Shown: positions 7,455 through 13,805 of the stretch, one piece after another
Numbering within the stretch: position 1 is the first letter of the stretch
How the letters are laid out: each line of letters starts with the position of its first letter
Source of the DNA: Humisphaera sp.
GTDB taxonomy: Bacteria > Planctomycetota > Phycisphaerae > Tepidisphaerales > Tepidisphaeraceae
Direction of reading: 5' to 3'
Assembly (NCBI GenBank): GCA_025351525.1
Contig: JANXVV010000165.1
Location: 1 to 13,805, forward strand
DNA length: 13,805 bases
The notes under the pieces: model-generated
The model's input: only the letters and a program-made list of their open reading frames with translations
What the model was told of the DNA's origin: nothing
Databases searched by the model: none
Program-made: the position numbers and the translations under genes

Positions 7455-7528
7455 GCCCGCGTAGCTCAGTTGGATAGAGCGTTGGTTTCCTAAACCGAAG
7501 GTCACAGGTTCGATCCCTGTCGCGGGTA
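7455..7528 (+). tRNA. tRNA-Arg (anticodon CCT)
   Basis: A 74-base cloverleaf. The acceptor arms GCCCGCG (7455-7461) and CGCGGGT (7521-7527) pair, with a G-U at the end. The D stem is GCTC/GAGC, the anticodon stem TTGGT/ACCGA holds the loop TTCCTAA, and the T arm is ACAGG/CCTGT around TTCGATC. The anticodon is CCT at 7489-7491, reading AGG codons for arginine. The discriminator base is A7528, and CCA is not encoded. No duplicated 3' end or integrase gene nearby suggests use as an attachment site. Confidence 0.95.
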
Positions 7529-7580
7529 TCTATCGATTCGGGTTTCGCGGGTTCGTTTTAATTGATCGCAGAGGTGATTT

Positions 7581-8498
7581 GTGCGCGTGCTGGTTACGGG
7601 CGGTGCGGGTTTTATCGGGTCGAATCTGGCTAGGCAGTGGGTGTCGGAGGGGCATGACACCGTTGTGGCCGATGACTTTTCCTCGGCGCATTGGACGAAT
7701 CTGATCTCCTTCACCGGCGATGTGGTGACGCTGGACTCGGTCGGCGATTTGTTACCTTTGAGCAAACTCGGGCCGTTTGACGTGATTTTTCATGAAGCGT
7801 CCATCACCGATACCACTGTCCTGGATCAGCGCAAAATGATGCAGAACAACGTCGAGGCGTTTCGCGGCTTGCTTGATTTGGCGGTAGGGTGGGGCAGCAG
7901 GGTGGTGTGGGCCAGCAGTTGCTCGATCTACGGCCAGGGGGCGGTGCCGATGAAAGAATCACAACCACCGCAGCCCTTGAATGTCTACGCGTATTCAAAA
8001 CTCGCGATGGAACGGCTGGCTGATCGGTATCGCTCGCGGCTTGGTCATCCCATCGTCGGGCTGCGTTACTCCAACGTGTACGGTCCGGGCGAAGCGCACA
8101 AGGCAAAGTTCGCCAGCATGATCCATCAGTTGGCGATTCAAATGCGGGCCGGAAAACAGCCGCGTATTTTTTTTCAGGGTCAGCAGCGCCGGGATTTCGT
8201 CTATATCGCGGATGTGATCGAGGCGAATCGTGCGGCGATGACGAGTGAAGTCAGCGGTGTTTTTAACGCCGGTGCGGGGAATGCCTGGTCGTTTAACGAA
8301 GTGGTGGCTGAGCTGAACCGGGTTTTGAAGACTGATCTTCAGCCGGACTATTTTGAGAACCCGTACAGTTTCACGCAGGATTGGACGCAGACGGATCTGA
8401 CGGCGGCGCGGGAGAAAATTGGATATGCGCCTCTTTACGATCTCGCCAAAGGAATTGAGGCGTATTTTGCCTCGGGGACGCTGGGGATATCGCCTTAA
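7581..8498 (+). CDS. hldD: ADP-L-glycero-D-manno-heptose 6-epimerase
   Basis: A 305-residue extended short-chain dehydrogenase that interconverts ADP-D- and ADP-L-glycero-D-manno-heptose, supplying heptose for the inner core of lipopolysaccharide. Visible features: Rossmann glycine motif TGGAGFIG (6-13), FHEAS (70-74), ASSCSIYG with the catalytic serine region (111-118), YAYSK with Tyr136 and Lys140, and the HldD-specific NVYGPGEAHKAKFASM with Lys174, corresponding to the second catalytic residue of the E. coli enzyme. QRRDFVYIADV and a C-terminal FTQDWTQTDL also match HldD; the length is close to the usual 310. The start is GTG at 7581, preceded by GAGGTGA at 7571-7577. It begins 52 bases after tRNA-Arg and may share its transcript. 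A different NDP-sugar epimerase is possible but less likely. Confidence 0.87.
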   Translation: MRVLVTGGAGFIGSNLARQWVSEGHDTVVADDFSSAHWTNLISFTGDVVTLDSVGDLLPLSKLGPFDVIFHEASITDTTVLDQRKMMQNNVEAFRGLLDLAVGWGSRVVWASSCSIYGQGAVPMKESQPPQPLNVYAYSKLAMERLADRYRSRLGHPIVGLRYSNVYGPGEAHKAKFASMIHQLAIQMRAGKQPRIFFQGQQRRDFVYIADVIEANRAAMTSEVSGVFNAGAGNAWSFNEVVAELNRVLKTDLQPDYFENPYSFTQDWTQTDLTAAREKIGYAPLYDLAKGIEAYFASGTLGISP

Positions 8499-8579
8499 TT
8501 ATTGAGCCGTCTCGCTTGCGAGGCGCGTTTCTTCCGGCACGTCGAAGAAACGCGCCTTGCAAGCGAAACGACTCAATAA
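8499..8579. repeat. Long imperfect palindrome at the hldD end
   Basis: Two 36-base arms (8499-8534 and 8544-8579) match as reverse complements at 33 of 36 positions, with a 9-base loop. It begins at the base immediately after the hldD stop codon. The arms share TTATTGAG, TCGCTTGC and GGCGCGTTTCTTC. There is no T run after the stem, so it may be a dispersed palindromic repeat that also stops transcription. It is unrelated to the GCATGGGC repeats. Confidence 0.9.
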
Positions 8580-8608
8580 TGAAAACATTTGAAACCTAAT
8601 ATCGGCAT

Positions 8609-8637
8609 TTGAGTTAGGTCAGTGTACGGTCTAATAT
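8609..8637 (+). promoter_or_regulatory. Candidate promoter for the radical SAM-UdgX module
   Basis: TTGAGT (8609-8614), a 17-base spacer and TAATAT (8632-8637), each with four of six consensus bases. Transcription would begin near 8644, within a few bases of the ATG at 8646, giving an almost leaderless message. No ribosome binding site precedes that ATG, which agrees. The matches are moderate, so this remains a candidate. Confidence 0.4.
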
Positions 8638-8645
8638 CCTGGCCT

Positions 8646-9899
8646 ATGGAAGTGCGTGTCAAACTGGCGATTCTTGCGGACGCGGCTAAGTACGATGCCT
8701 CCTGTGCCAGTAGTGGGGCCAAGCGAAAAGGCAATGGGATGGGGATCGGCAATTCCGACGGCACAGGCATCTGCCATAGCTATACCCCCGATGGCCGATG
8801 CGTTTCGCTGCTGAAGATTCTGCTGACCAACTACTGCATTTACGATTGCCAATACTGCGTGAATCGCATCACGAGCGATGTGCCGCGCGCTCGATTCACG
8901 CCGAACGAAGTCGTTCAACTTACCCTTGAATTTTATCGTCGCAATTACATCGAAGGGCTGTTTCTCAGTTCCGGAATCATCCAGAGCACCGATTACACGA
9001 TGGAACAGATGGTGGCCGTGGTGCGGTCGCTGAGGGAGGAGCATTTTTTCGGTGGGTACATCCATCTGAAGGCCGTCCCCGGCGCTTCCGCCGATCTCCT
9101 GGCGGCAGCGGGGAAGTATGCCGACCGCGTCAGCGCCAATATCGAACTTCCCACGCAGCCCGATCTCGACCGACTTGCCCCGGAGAAAAAACTGACGGTG
9201 ATCGAAGGGGCGATGACCGAGTTGCGATGGCGGGTGGCGCAATCGAAAGAAGATCGTCGGAAGAGTCCGAAAGCCCCGGCGTTTGCTCCGGCGGGTCAAA
9301 GCACGCAGATGATTGTAGGGGCCACACCCAGCAGCGATGCGACGATCCTGACCACGGCATCACGTCTCTACCGCACCTATCAGCTTCGCCGGGTGTATTA
9401 TTCCGCCTTCAGCCCGATCCCCCACAAAGACGACCGGCTTTCTCAACCCGCGCCGCCGATGTTGCGCGAGCATCGGCTGTATCAAGCGGACTGGTTGATG
9501 CGATTTTACGGCTTCGATGCCAATGAAATCGTCACCGGTCCACAGCAGAATCTCGATCTGACAATGGACCCGAAACTGGCCTGGGCCTTGCAGAATCGCG
9601 GGCAGTTTCCGGTGGATGTCAACAAGGCCGGCGAGCATCAATTGCTTCGCATCCCCGGCATTGGAGTGAGGAACGTTGCCCGCATCTTGCAGATTCGCCG
9701 ACTGCGGAAATTGCGGCTGGCGGATCTGACGAAATTGCGCATCCCCATGAAGCGGACGAAGCCTTTTGTGATCACCGCCGACTATAACCCGGATGCGTTG
9801 CGGATCGATCGGAATGATTTGCAGACAAGGGTGATCACGGTGGATCGACAGCTGGGTTTGTTCGATGCGTTGGTCTCGGCGCGGACGGGTGAGCTGTAA
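8646..9899 (+). CDS. Putative DNA modification/repair radical SAM protein
   Basis: A 417-residue radical SAM protein of the group that occurs next to UdgX-type glycosylase genes; its reaction is unknown. The N-terminus has the group signature ILADAAKYDASCASSG and GICHSYTPDGRCVSLLKIL. The iron-sulphur motif CxxxCxxC is Cys64, Cys68 and Cys71 in NYCIYDCQYCVNR. Additional cysteines at 20, 43 and 52 precede it. The C-terminus (about 323-385) has a helix-hairpin-helix, VDVNKAGEHQLLRIPGIG followed by VRNVARILQI, typical of non-specific DNA binding. The frame also has a GTG at 8622, but that lies inside the candidate promoter, and known relatives begin close to this ATG, so 8646 is preferred. The next gene follows after 36 bases, so the two are probably an operon. 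Confidence 0.9.
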   Translation: MEVRVKLAILADAAKYDASCASSGAKRKGNGMGIGNSDGTGICHSYTPDGRCVSLLKILLTNYCIYDCQYCVNRITSDVPRARFTPNEVVQLTLEFYRRNYIEGLFLSSGIIQSTDYTMEQMVAVVRSLREEHFFGGYIHLKAVPGASADLLAAAGKYADRVSANIELPTQPDLDRLAPEKKLTVIEGAMTELRWRVAQSKEDRRKSPKAPAFAPAGQSTQMIVGATPSSDATILTTASRLYRTYQLRRVYYSAFSPIPHKDDRLSQPAPPMLREHRLYQADWLMRFYGFDANEIVTGPQQNLDLTMDPKLAWALQNRGQFPVDVNKAGEHQLLRIPGIGVRNVARILQIRRLRKLRLADLTKLRIPMKRTKPFVITADYNPDALRIDRNDLQTRVITVDRQLGLFDALVSARTGEL

Positions 9900-9935
9900 T
9901 GAGTTGATACAGATCTAAGACGTAATTCCATTCGC

Positions 9936-11384
9936 ATGTTAGACGTATTCATCAAACCGGATTTTGAGCATTGGCGAGTGGCCGCGCGATCGCTTTTGGC
10001 GGCGGGGAAGCCACCGGAAGCGATCTGTTGGATTGAAGCCGGCGCGCAAGAAACAATGCTGCCTGGTTTCACGTCCGAAGCGACTTCATTTGCCGAAGCC
10101 GACACCTCCGCCCCTGTCCCCAAAGCGTTTTTGCAGATGGCCGATCTGGCTTCATGCTTTCGAGAATCTCGCCGCTGGCCGTTGCTCTATCGCGTGCTGT
10201 GGCGACTCACGCATGGCGAGCCTCGATTGCTGCAGATCGTGGTGGATGATGACGTTTACGAATTGATGCAGATGAGTAAGAGCGTCCGTCGCGATGCTCA
10301 TAAGATGAAAGCCTTCGTGCGATTTCGGCGTCTTGAAGTGAACGGCGTGGAGGAATTTATCGCCTGGCATCGGCCGGATCATCTAATCGTTCCGCACGTC
10401 GCCCCATTTTTCGCGGATCGATTCGCGCCGATGCGCTGGACGATCCTGACGCCGGATGCTTCGGTATCGTGGGACACTCGGCGACTCACCTATGGCCCGG
10501 GCGTTGCTGTGTCGACGGCACCGAATCAGGATCCGCTGGAGGAAATCTGGAAGACCTATTACGCCTCGATTTTCAATCCGGCCCGCTTGAACATCTCCGC
10601 GATGCAGAAGGAGATGCCGCAAAAGCATTGGCGTACCTTGCCGGAGGCGACGCTGATTCCCGATCTGATCCATCAGGCACCGAAGCGTGTGGAGACGATG
10701 ATGAAACAGGCTGCGACACAAACGAACGAGGCGGGCGATGTGAAACCGGTGCCGGCCACTTCCGCAAAAGATTTTTTGCCGAAACATCGTACGCTCCCGC
10801 AGTTGCGCGAGGCGGCGGCGGTTTGCAAGGGGTGCGACCTCTATTGTCATGCGACGCAGACGGTTTTTGGTCAGGGCCCAAATCGGGCGAAATTGATGCT
10901 GATCGGCGAGCAACCGGGCGATCAGGAGGATTTGGCCGGCCAGCCGTTCGTCGGTCCTTCGGGCCAACTGTTAGACGAGGCGCTGCAGGCCGCCGACATT
11001 CCGCGAGATGAAGTTTACGTGACCAATGCTGTCAAGCATTTCAAGTTTGAACCGCGCGGGTCGAGGCGGATTCATGCCAAGCCTTCTTCGCGGGAAGTGC
11101 AGGCGTGCCGTCCCTGGTTGGAGGCGGAGATTGAGTTGGTGCAGCCGTCGCTGATCGTCTGCCTCGGGGCGACGGCGGCTCAAACGCTGCTCGGAGCGCA
11201 GTTTCGTCTGACGAAGCATCGCGGTGAATTTTTGCCATCGGATTGGGCACCGTGGCTGCTGGCCACCAATCACCCGGCGGCGATTCTGCGGGTGCCGGAT
11301 CCGAAGATGAGAGAGTCGTCTCGGCAACAATTTTTCGATGACCTGCGGCTGGTTGCCGACAAACTTCAAGGGGTGACCATATAG
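9936..11384 (+). CDS. DUF4130 domain fused to UdgX-type uracil-DNA glycosylase
   Basis: A 482-residue two-domain protein. The N-terminal part (about 1-250) is the DUF4130 domain linked to radical SAM genes, with MKAFVRFR (124-131), APFFADRFAPMRWTILTPD (156-174), IWKTYYASIFNPARL (204-218) and MQKEMPQKHWRTLPEA (223-238); its function is unknown. After a linker (about 251-285) comes a family 4-like uracil-DNA glycosylase (about 286-480). It has cluster cysteines 297, 300, 391 and 409, motif GEQPGDQED (324-332), the RRIH loop with His380, and NHPAAILR (445-452). EQPG plus the RRIH insert marks UdgX, in which this histidine bonds covalently to the abasic site after uracil removal. No clear ribosome binding site precedes ATG 9936. 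The stop lies inside a palindromic repeat. Confidence 0.93.
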   Translation: MLDVFIKPDFEHWRVAARSLLAAGKPPEAICWIEAGAQETMLPGFTSEATSFAEADTSAPVPKAFLQMADLASCFRESRRWPLLYRVLWRLTHGEPRLLQIVVDDDVYELMQMSKSVRRDAHKMKAFVRFRRLEVNGVEEFIAWHRPDHLIVPHVAPFFADRFAPMRWTILTPDASVSWDTRRLTYGPGVAVSTAPNQDPLEEIWKTYYASIFNPARLNISAMQKEMPQKHWRTLPEATLIPDLIHQAPKRVETMMKQAATQTNEAGDVKPVPATSAKDFLPKHRTLPQLREAAAVCKGCDLYCHATQTVFGQGPNRAKLMLIGEQPGDQEDLAGQPFVGPSGQLLDEALQAADIPRDEVYVTNAVKHFKFEPRGSRRIHAKPSSREVQACRPWLEAEIELVQPSLIVCLGATAAQTLLGAQFRLTKHRGEFLPSDWAPWLLATNHPAAILRVPDPKMRESSRQQFFDDLRLVADKLQGVTI

Positions 11385-11458
11385 CCCCAAGCTTGCACAG
11401 GTTTTGTCTTTATTCCGGCCAAAAATGCGGAAAAACCCGGGCAAGTTCGGGGCTATAT
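11379..11458. repeat. Inverted repeat spanning the UdgX stop codon
   Basis: Arms of 18 bases (11379-11396 and 11441-11458) match as reverse complements at 16 of 18 positions, ATATAGCCCC at one end and GGGGCTATAT at the other, with 44 bases between. A small TTCCG/CGGAA hairpin is nested inside. The TAG stop of the glycosylase gene is part of the left arm. It may act as a terminator or be a small mobile palindrome that inserted at the gene end. Confidence 0.8.
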
Positions 11459-11500
11459 GATTTGTTCCGTTCGTTCGCGCTAACTACCATAACCTTAACC

Positions 11501-12514
11501 ATGAGCGAACCCCTTCCCGCCAATCAGCCCGCCGCATTCCCCGAGCACAATCGTACCAGCATTGATTTCCGCGTTCCCATGCCGCGCCCGAAAGTGGTCG
11601 GGCCGGTGATCGATTTCCATTGCCATCTGTTGGCGGCGCATCACGCCAAAGGATGGTTTGAAAGCGCGAAACATTTCGGCATCGATCAGTTCGTGACTAT
11701 GTGCCCGCTGGAAGAGGCGATGGGATTGCAGCGCGACTGGGGCGATCGGTTGCGGTTTATCGCGGTGCCGGCCTGGCGGGAAGTCACCGGAAACTGGCTC
11801 GACAACTTCATGAATCGGCTGGAGATGTTTTACAACCTCGGCAGCCGAATCGTGAAATTTCACATGGCCCCGCAGACCATCGCCTCACGGGGCTATCGAT
11901 TGGATTCACCGCAGCTCCGCCCATTTTTTCGCGAAGTCGCCACCCGCAAAATGGCGGTGATGACGCACATCGGCGATCCCGACACCTGGTATCACGGCAA
12001 GTACGCCGCAGATGTGCCGAAATTCGGCACGCGCGATGAGCACTATCAAATGTGGGAAAATGTGTTGGCCGAGCATCCGAAGGAGTTGCCCTGGATTGGG
12101 GCGCACATGGGGGGAAACCCGGAGGATCTTCCCCGATTGCAACGGCTGCTCGATCTCTATCCCAATCTCTATCTCGATTGCAGCGCCACCCGATGGATGG
12201 TCCGGGAGATTTCCAAACGGCGCGAAAGCGCCCGCGAGTTTTTCATCCGCAACGCCGATCGCATCATTTTCGGTTCCGATCAAGTGAGCGGCGACGATCG
12301 CGATTTAGACTTTCTGGCCAGCCGATTCTGGTGCCATCGCAAACTGTGGGAGACCGCGTATATCGGCCCAAGTCCCATTTACGATCCCGATCTTCCCGTC
12401 GATCAGCAACCGGTGATGCACGGTTTAGCCCTGCCGGATGAGGTGCTGCAAAAACTGTATCACGACAACGCGGTCAAGGTGTTGGATGCGGTGGGAATGG
12501 GGTTTGGGTTTTAG
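11501..12514 (+). CDS. Amidohydrolase family 2 (TIM-barrel) protein
   Basis: A 337-residue metal-dependent hydrolase or decarboxylase of the amidohydrolase-2 family. Metal and active-site residues seen: HxH in DFHCHLL (His40, His42), Lys119 in RIVKFHM, His156 in MTHIGDP, His202 in IGAHMGG and Asp260 in IIFGSDQ. The set is complete, so it should be active, but the substrate cannot be read from the sequence. The frame is open upstream to 11393, but that part overlaps the palindromic repeat and is not protein-like, so ATG 11501 (MSEPLPANQP) is chosen. It has no strong ribosome binding site. The repeat separates it from the repair module, so a shared function is not indicated. Its stop overlaps the stop of the convergent lipoprotein gene by two bases. 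Confidence 0.87.
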   Translation: MSEPLPANQPAAFPEHNRTSIDFRVPMPRPKVVGPVIDFHCHLLAAHHAKGWFESAKHFGIDQFVTMCPLEEAMGLQRDWGDRLRFIAVPAWREVTGNWLDNFMNRLEMFYNLGSRIVKFHMAPQTIASRGYRLDSPQLRPFFREVATRKMAVMTHIGDPDTWYHGKYAADVPKFGTRDEHYQMWENVLAEHPKELPWIGAHMGGNPEDLPRLQRLLDLYPNLYLDCSATRWMVREISKRRESAREFFIRNADRIIFGSDQVSGDDRDLDFLASRFWCHRKLWETAYIGPSPIYDPDLPVDQQPVMHGLALPDEVLQKLYHDNAVKVLDAVGMGFGF

Positions 12515-12990
12515 TCCACCAACGGCGCCGGGACATCGTACATTTTTCCATCGCGATACACTTCCACCTTGTCCACGCGCATCTTGCTGTTGAAGACACC
12601 GACGGGGAAATGCTCGCCGTGGTTGTCGTAGAGAAGTTGGAAGTTAAGGTGGCGGAAGCCTTCGCCCTTATTCAGCTTGGGAAGAACGGGGAGGAATACA
12701 ACATATTTTTGATTGACCCAGATCTCGACGTTGGTCCAATCTTCCGCCGACAGGTTTCCGATGCGAACTTCTTTGAGTGTGTAATCCACTTCCGCCCTGG
12801 CGACGGCTTCACCGGCGCGAGGCGCTTCGGCTTCGTAGGATCGCTTGGCGGCGTCGGCGGCAAACTTCGTCGAGGTCTGCCTCAGTGCCGGATCTTTATT
12901 GGGGAGCAACGAAGCCCGGCCATCACATCCCGCCCCAAAACCTGCGACCATCAACACGGCGGACAAAAACTTGGCGATCTGCATCTTCAT
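12511..12990 (-). CDS. Predicted small lipoprotein, paralogue of the next gene
   Basis: A 159-residue exported protein of unknown function. The N-terminus MKMQIAKFLSAVLMVAGF is a signal peptide ending in GAGC with Cys22; the -3 residue is Gly, so the lipobox is imperfect. The mature part has FAADAAKRSY, VRIGNLS, VEIWVNQKYV and FQLLYDNHG. Residues in this part align without gaps over 52 positions, 18 identical, with the protein at 13099-13536, so the two are tandem paralogues. The ATG follows a GAGGA-type ribosome binding site at about 12998-13003. It meets the amidohydrolase gene tail to tail. I do not recognise the family. Confidence 0.8.
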   Translation of the reverse strand: MKMQIAKFLSAVLMVAGFGAGCDGRASLLPNKDPALRQTSTKFAADAAKRSYEAEAPRAGEAVARAEVDYTLKEVRIGNLSAEDWTNVEIWVNQKYVVFLPVLPKLNKGEGFRHLNFQLLYDNHGEHFPVGVFNSKMRVDKVEVYRDGKMYDVPAPLVD

Positions 12991-13011
12991 GGTTCAATCC
13001 TCACAACAACT

Positions 13012-13038
13012 CTGCCGCACGGAACCTCCGTGCGGCAG
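13012..13038. terminator. Strong hairpin between the two lipoprotein genes
   Basis: A perfect 12-bp stem, CTGCCGCACGGA (13012-13023) with TCCGTGCGGCAG (13027-13038), around a 3-base loop. On the plus strand it is followed by TTTTGTT; on the minus strand by AGTTGTTGTG, a poorer T run. By position it should end the minus-strand lipoprotein transcript from 13099-13536. Confidence 0.75.
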
Positions 13039-13098
13039 TTTTGTTATCGGACGTTATGAACCCGTCGGATTAAAAATGGTGGCAATGAAAGCGAAACT

Positions 13099-13536
13099 CT
13101 ATTCCGTTCGGGCGTTGCCGAGCATGTACAGATGTTCGCCGGCCTGGATTTCAACGCGATTGGCGGTCGAGTTCAGCCGGCGCATGGTGTCGCCTGTCGT
13201 ATCGTACAACTGTTCCCGATCGATCACGATTGCCCCATGCGACGGGATGGTGCCGACTTTATAAACGAACGTGCCGTTGACCCACACGTTGGCGTTGCGA
13301 ATGGGTTCATCACTGAAATTCACGATCTTCACCGATTCATTTTTCGGGTTGATCAAGGCGACGGCTTTGAATTCGTCTGAAGCCTTCATGTCGCTCGGAT
13401 ATTTGGCGGTCGCCGCATAAGCTGCGAACTGGGCGCGTTCCTCAGGGCCATTCGAAGCGAACGGTTGAAAACTGGTGCTGCTGCTGCATCCCACGACCGA
13501 GGCCAGCGCGAAAACGGCTATCGATTTGCGAAACAT
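13099..13536 (-). CDS. Predicted small lipoprotein, paralogue of the previous gene
   Basis: A 145-residue exported lipoprotein of unknown function. MFRKSIAVFALASVVGC is a signal peptide with a good lipobox (VVG before Cys17), followed by serines. The mature part has FAAYAATAKY, VKIVNFSDEP, ANVWVNGTFV, a TIPSHG turn and a REQLYDTTGD stretch, matching the neighbouring lipoprotein in the same order. The frame is open further upstream, but ATG 13536 has a clear ribosome binding site (AAGGAGA, about 13542-13548) and starts directly with the signal peptide. A hairpin follows the gene. Both proteins could be cell-envelope components. Confidence 0.85.
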   Translation of the reverse strand: MFRKSIAVFALASVVGCSSSTSFQPFASNGPEERAQFAAYAATAKYPSDMKASDEFKAVALINPKNESVKIVNFSDEPIRNANVWVNGTFVYKVGTIPSHGAIVIDREQLYDTTGDTMRRLNSTANRVEIQAGEHLYMLGNARTE

Positions 13537-13764
13537 AAGCGTCTCCTTCAAAAGATGGTGAAGCGAACCCATTGGGTCCGATAAACGGTTGACTCTGGGA
13601 GATCGGAAGAGTAATTCCCGTGCCGAACGCGGACCCATCCGCTTTTTTAGCGTAAAATGCTTGTAACCGTCGTCGGTATATGGAAGGAATGTGCCGTTTC
13701 TTATAAGTGCGAATAAAATTTGTCTTGATTGTCTTTATTGCAAGTGGGTGCTTTGAATAAGGTG
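13537..13764. other. AT-richer leader region, no gene seen
   Basis: About 230 bases upstream of the minus-strand lipoprotein gene, richer in A and T than the surroundings. TATAAG on the minus strand near 13703-13708 resembles a -10 box, but no convincing -35 box was found. No protein or RNA gene is supported. Confidence 0.4.
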
Positions 13765-13785
13765 GCATGGGCGTCTCGCCCATGC
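13765..13785. repeat. Single REP-like hairpin near the right edge
   Basis: A perfect 9-bp stem, GCATGGGCG (13765-13773) with CGCCCATGC (13777-13785), and a 3-base loop TCT. It shares the GCATGGGC core and 3-base loop architecture with the doublets at 3610 and 5026, but with G in place of T at the stem top. A second half may lie beyond the window. Confidence 0.8.
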
Positions 13786-13805
13786 ATTTCTTCGGCCAAA
13801 AAGCA

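Noticed and set aside
7455..7528. tRNA-Arg as an integration site for a mobile island.
   Set aside because: No integrase gene and no repeated tRNA 3' end was found in the window.
10383..10967. A 194-codon minus-strand open frame inside the UdgX fusion gene.
   Set aside because: It is antisense to well-supported DUF4130 and glycosylase motifs and is arginine-rich, as expected of a shadow frame.
13600..13611. A 12-base match to the start of a common Illumina adapter (AGATCGGAAGAG).
   Set aside because: The next base differs from the adapter, the match does not continue, and the surrounding sequence looks like normal genomic sequence. Chance is the simplest reading.

Overview
The window looks like a GC-rich chromosome segment of a planctomycete, probably of the Phycisphaerae group. 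This is inferred from three things: a prepilin-type protein with a variant H-X9-DG tail, a type II secretion inner-membrane set with a fused GspL-type protein, and short palindromic repeats of the GCATGGGC type between genes. I found no integrase, transposase, CRISPR array or phage gene. It reads as core and accessory chromosome, not as a mobile island.

Left part (1-6418), nearly all on the minus strand. After the tail of a probable plus-strand gene (1-53), transcription runs right to left through a pseudopilin with an H-X9-DG-like motif (5825-6418), an OmpR-type response regulator (5132-5806), its sensor histidine kinase (3678-5021), and four type II secretion genes of the GspK, GspC, GspL and GspM types (3536 down to 108). 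The kinase gene is bracketed by two copies of the same long palindromic repeat. The secretion set has assembly-platform and pseudopilus parts but no secretin, ATPase, GspF or major pseudopilin, so those must lie elsewhere.

Middle part (6551-8579), on the plus strand. A DUF2203 gene has a good promoter-like sequence with a perfect 12-bp palindrome in its spacer, and a terminator. It is followed by tRNA-Arg(CCT) and an ADP-glyceromanno-heptose 6-epimerase (HldD type), which implies heptose-containing lipopolysaccharide. The epimerase ends in a 36-bp imperfect palindrome that starts at the base after its stop codon.

Right-centre (8600-11458), on the plus strand: a two-gene DNA repair or modification module. 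The first gene is a radical SAM protein with a C-terminal helix-hairpin-helix. The second is a fusion of a DUF4130 domain with a UdgX-type uracil-DNA glycosylase that keeps the histidine loop known to bind covalently to uracil-excised DNA. The job of the radical SAM partner is unknown, and this is the most interesting system in the window. A palindromic repeat that contains the glycosylase stop codon separates it from an amidohydrolase (11501-12514).

Right end (12511-13805), on the minus strand: two small predicted lipoproteins that align to each other without gaps over 52 residues, so they are tandem paralogues of unknown function. A single REP-like hairpin lies at the right edge.
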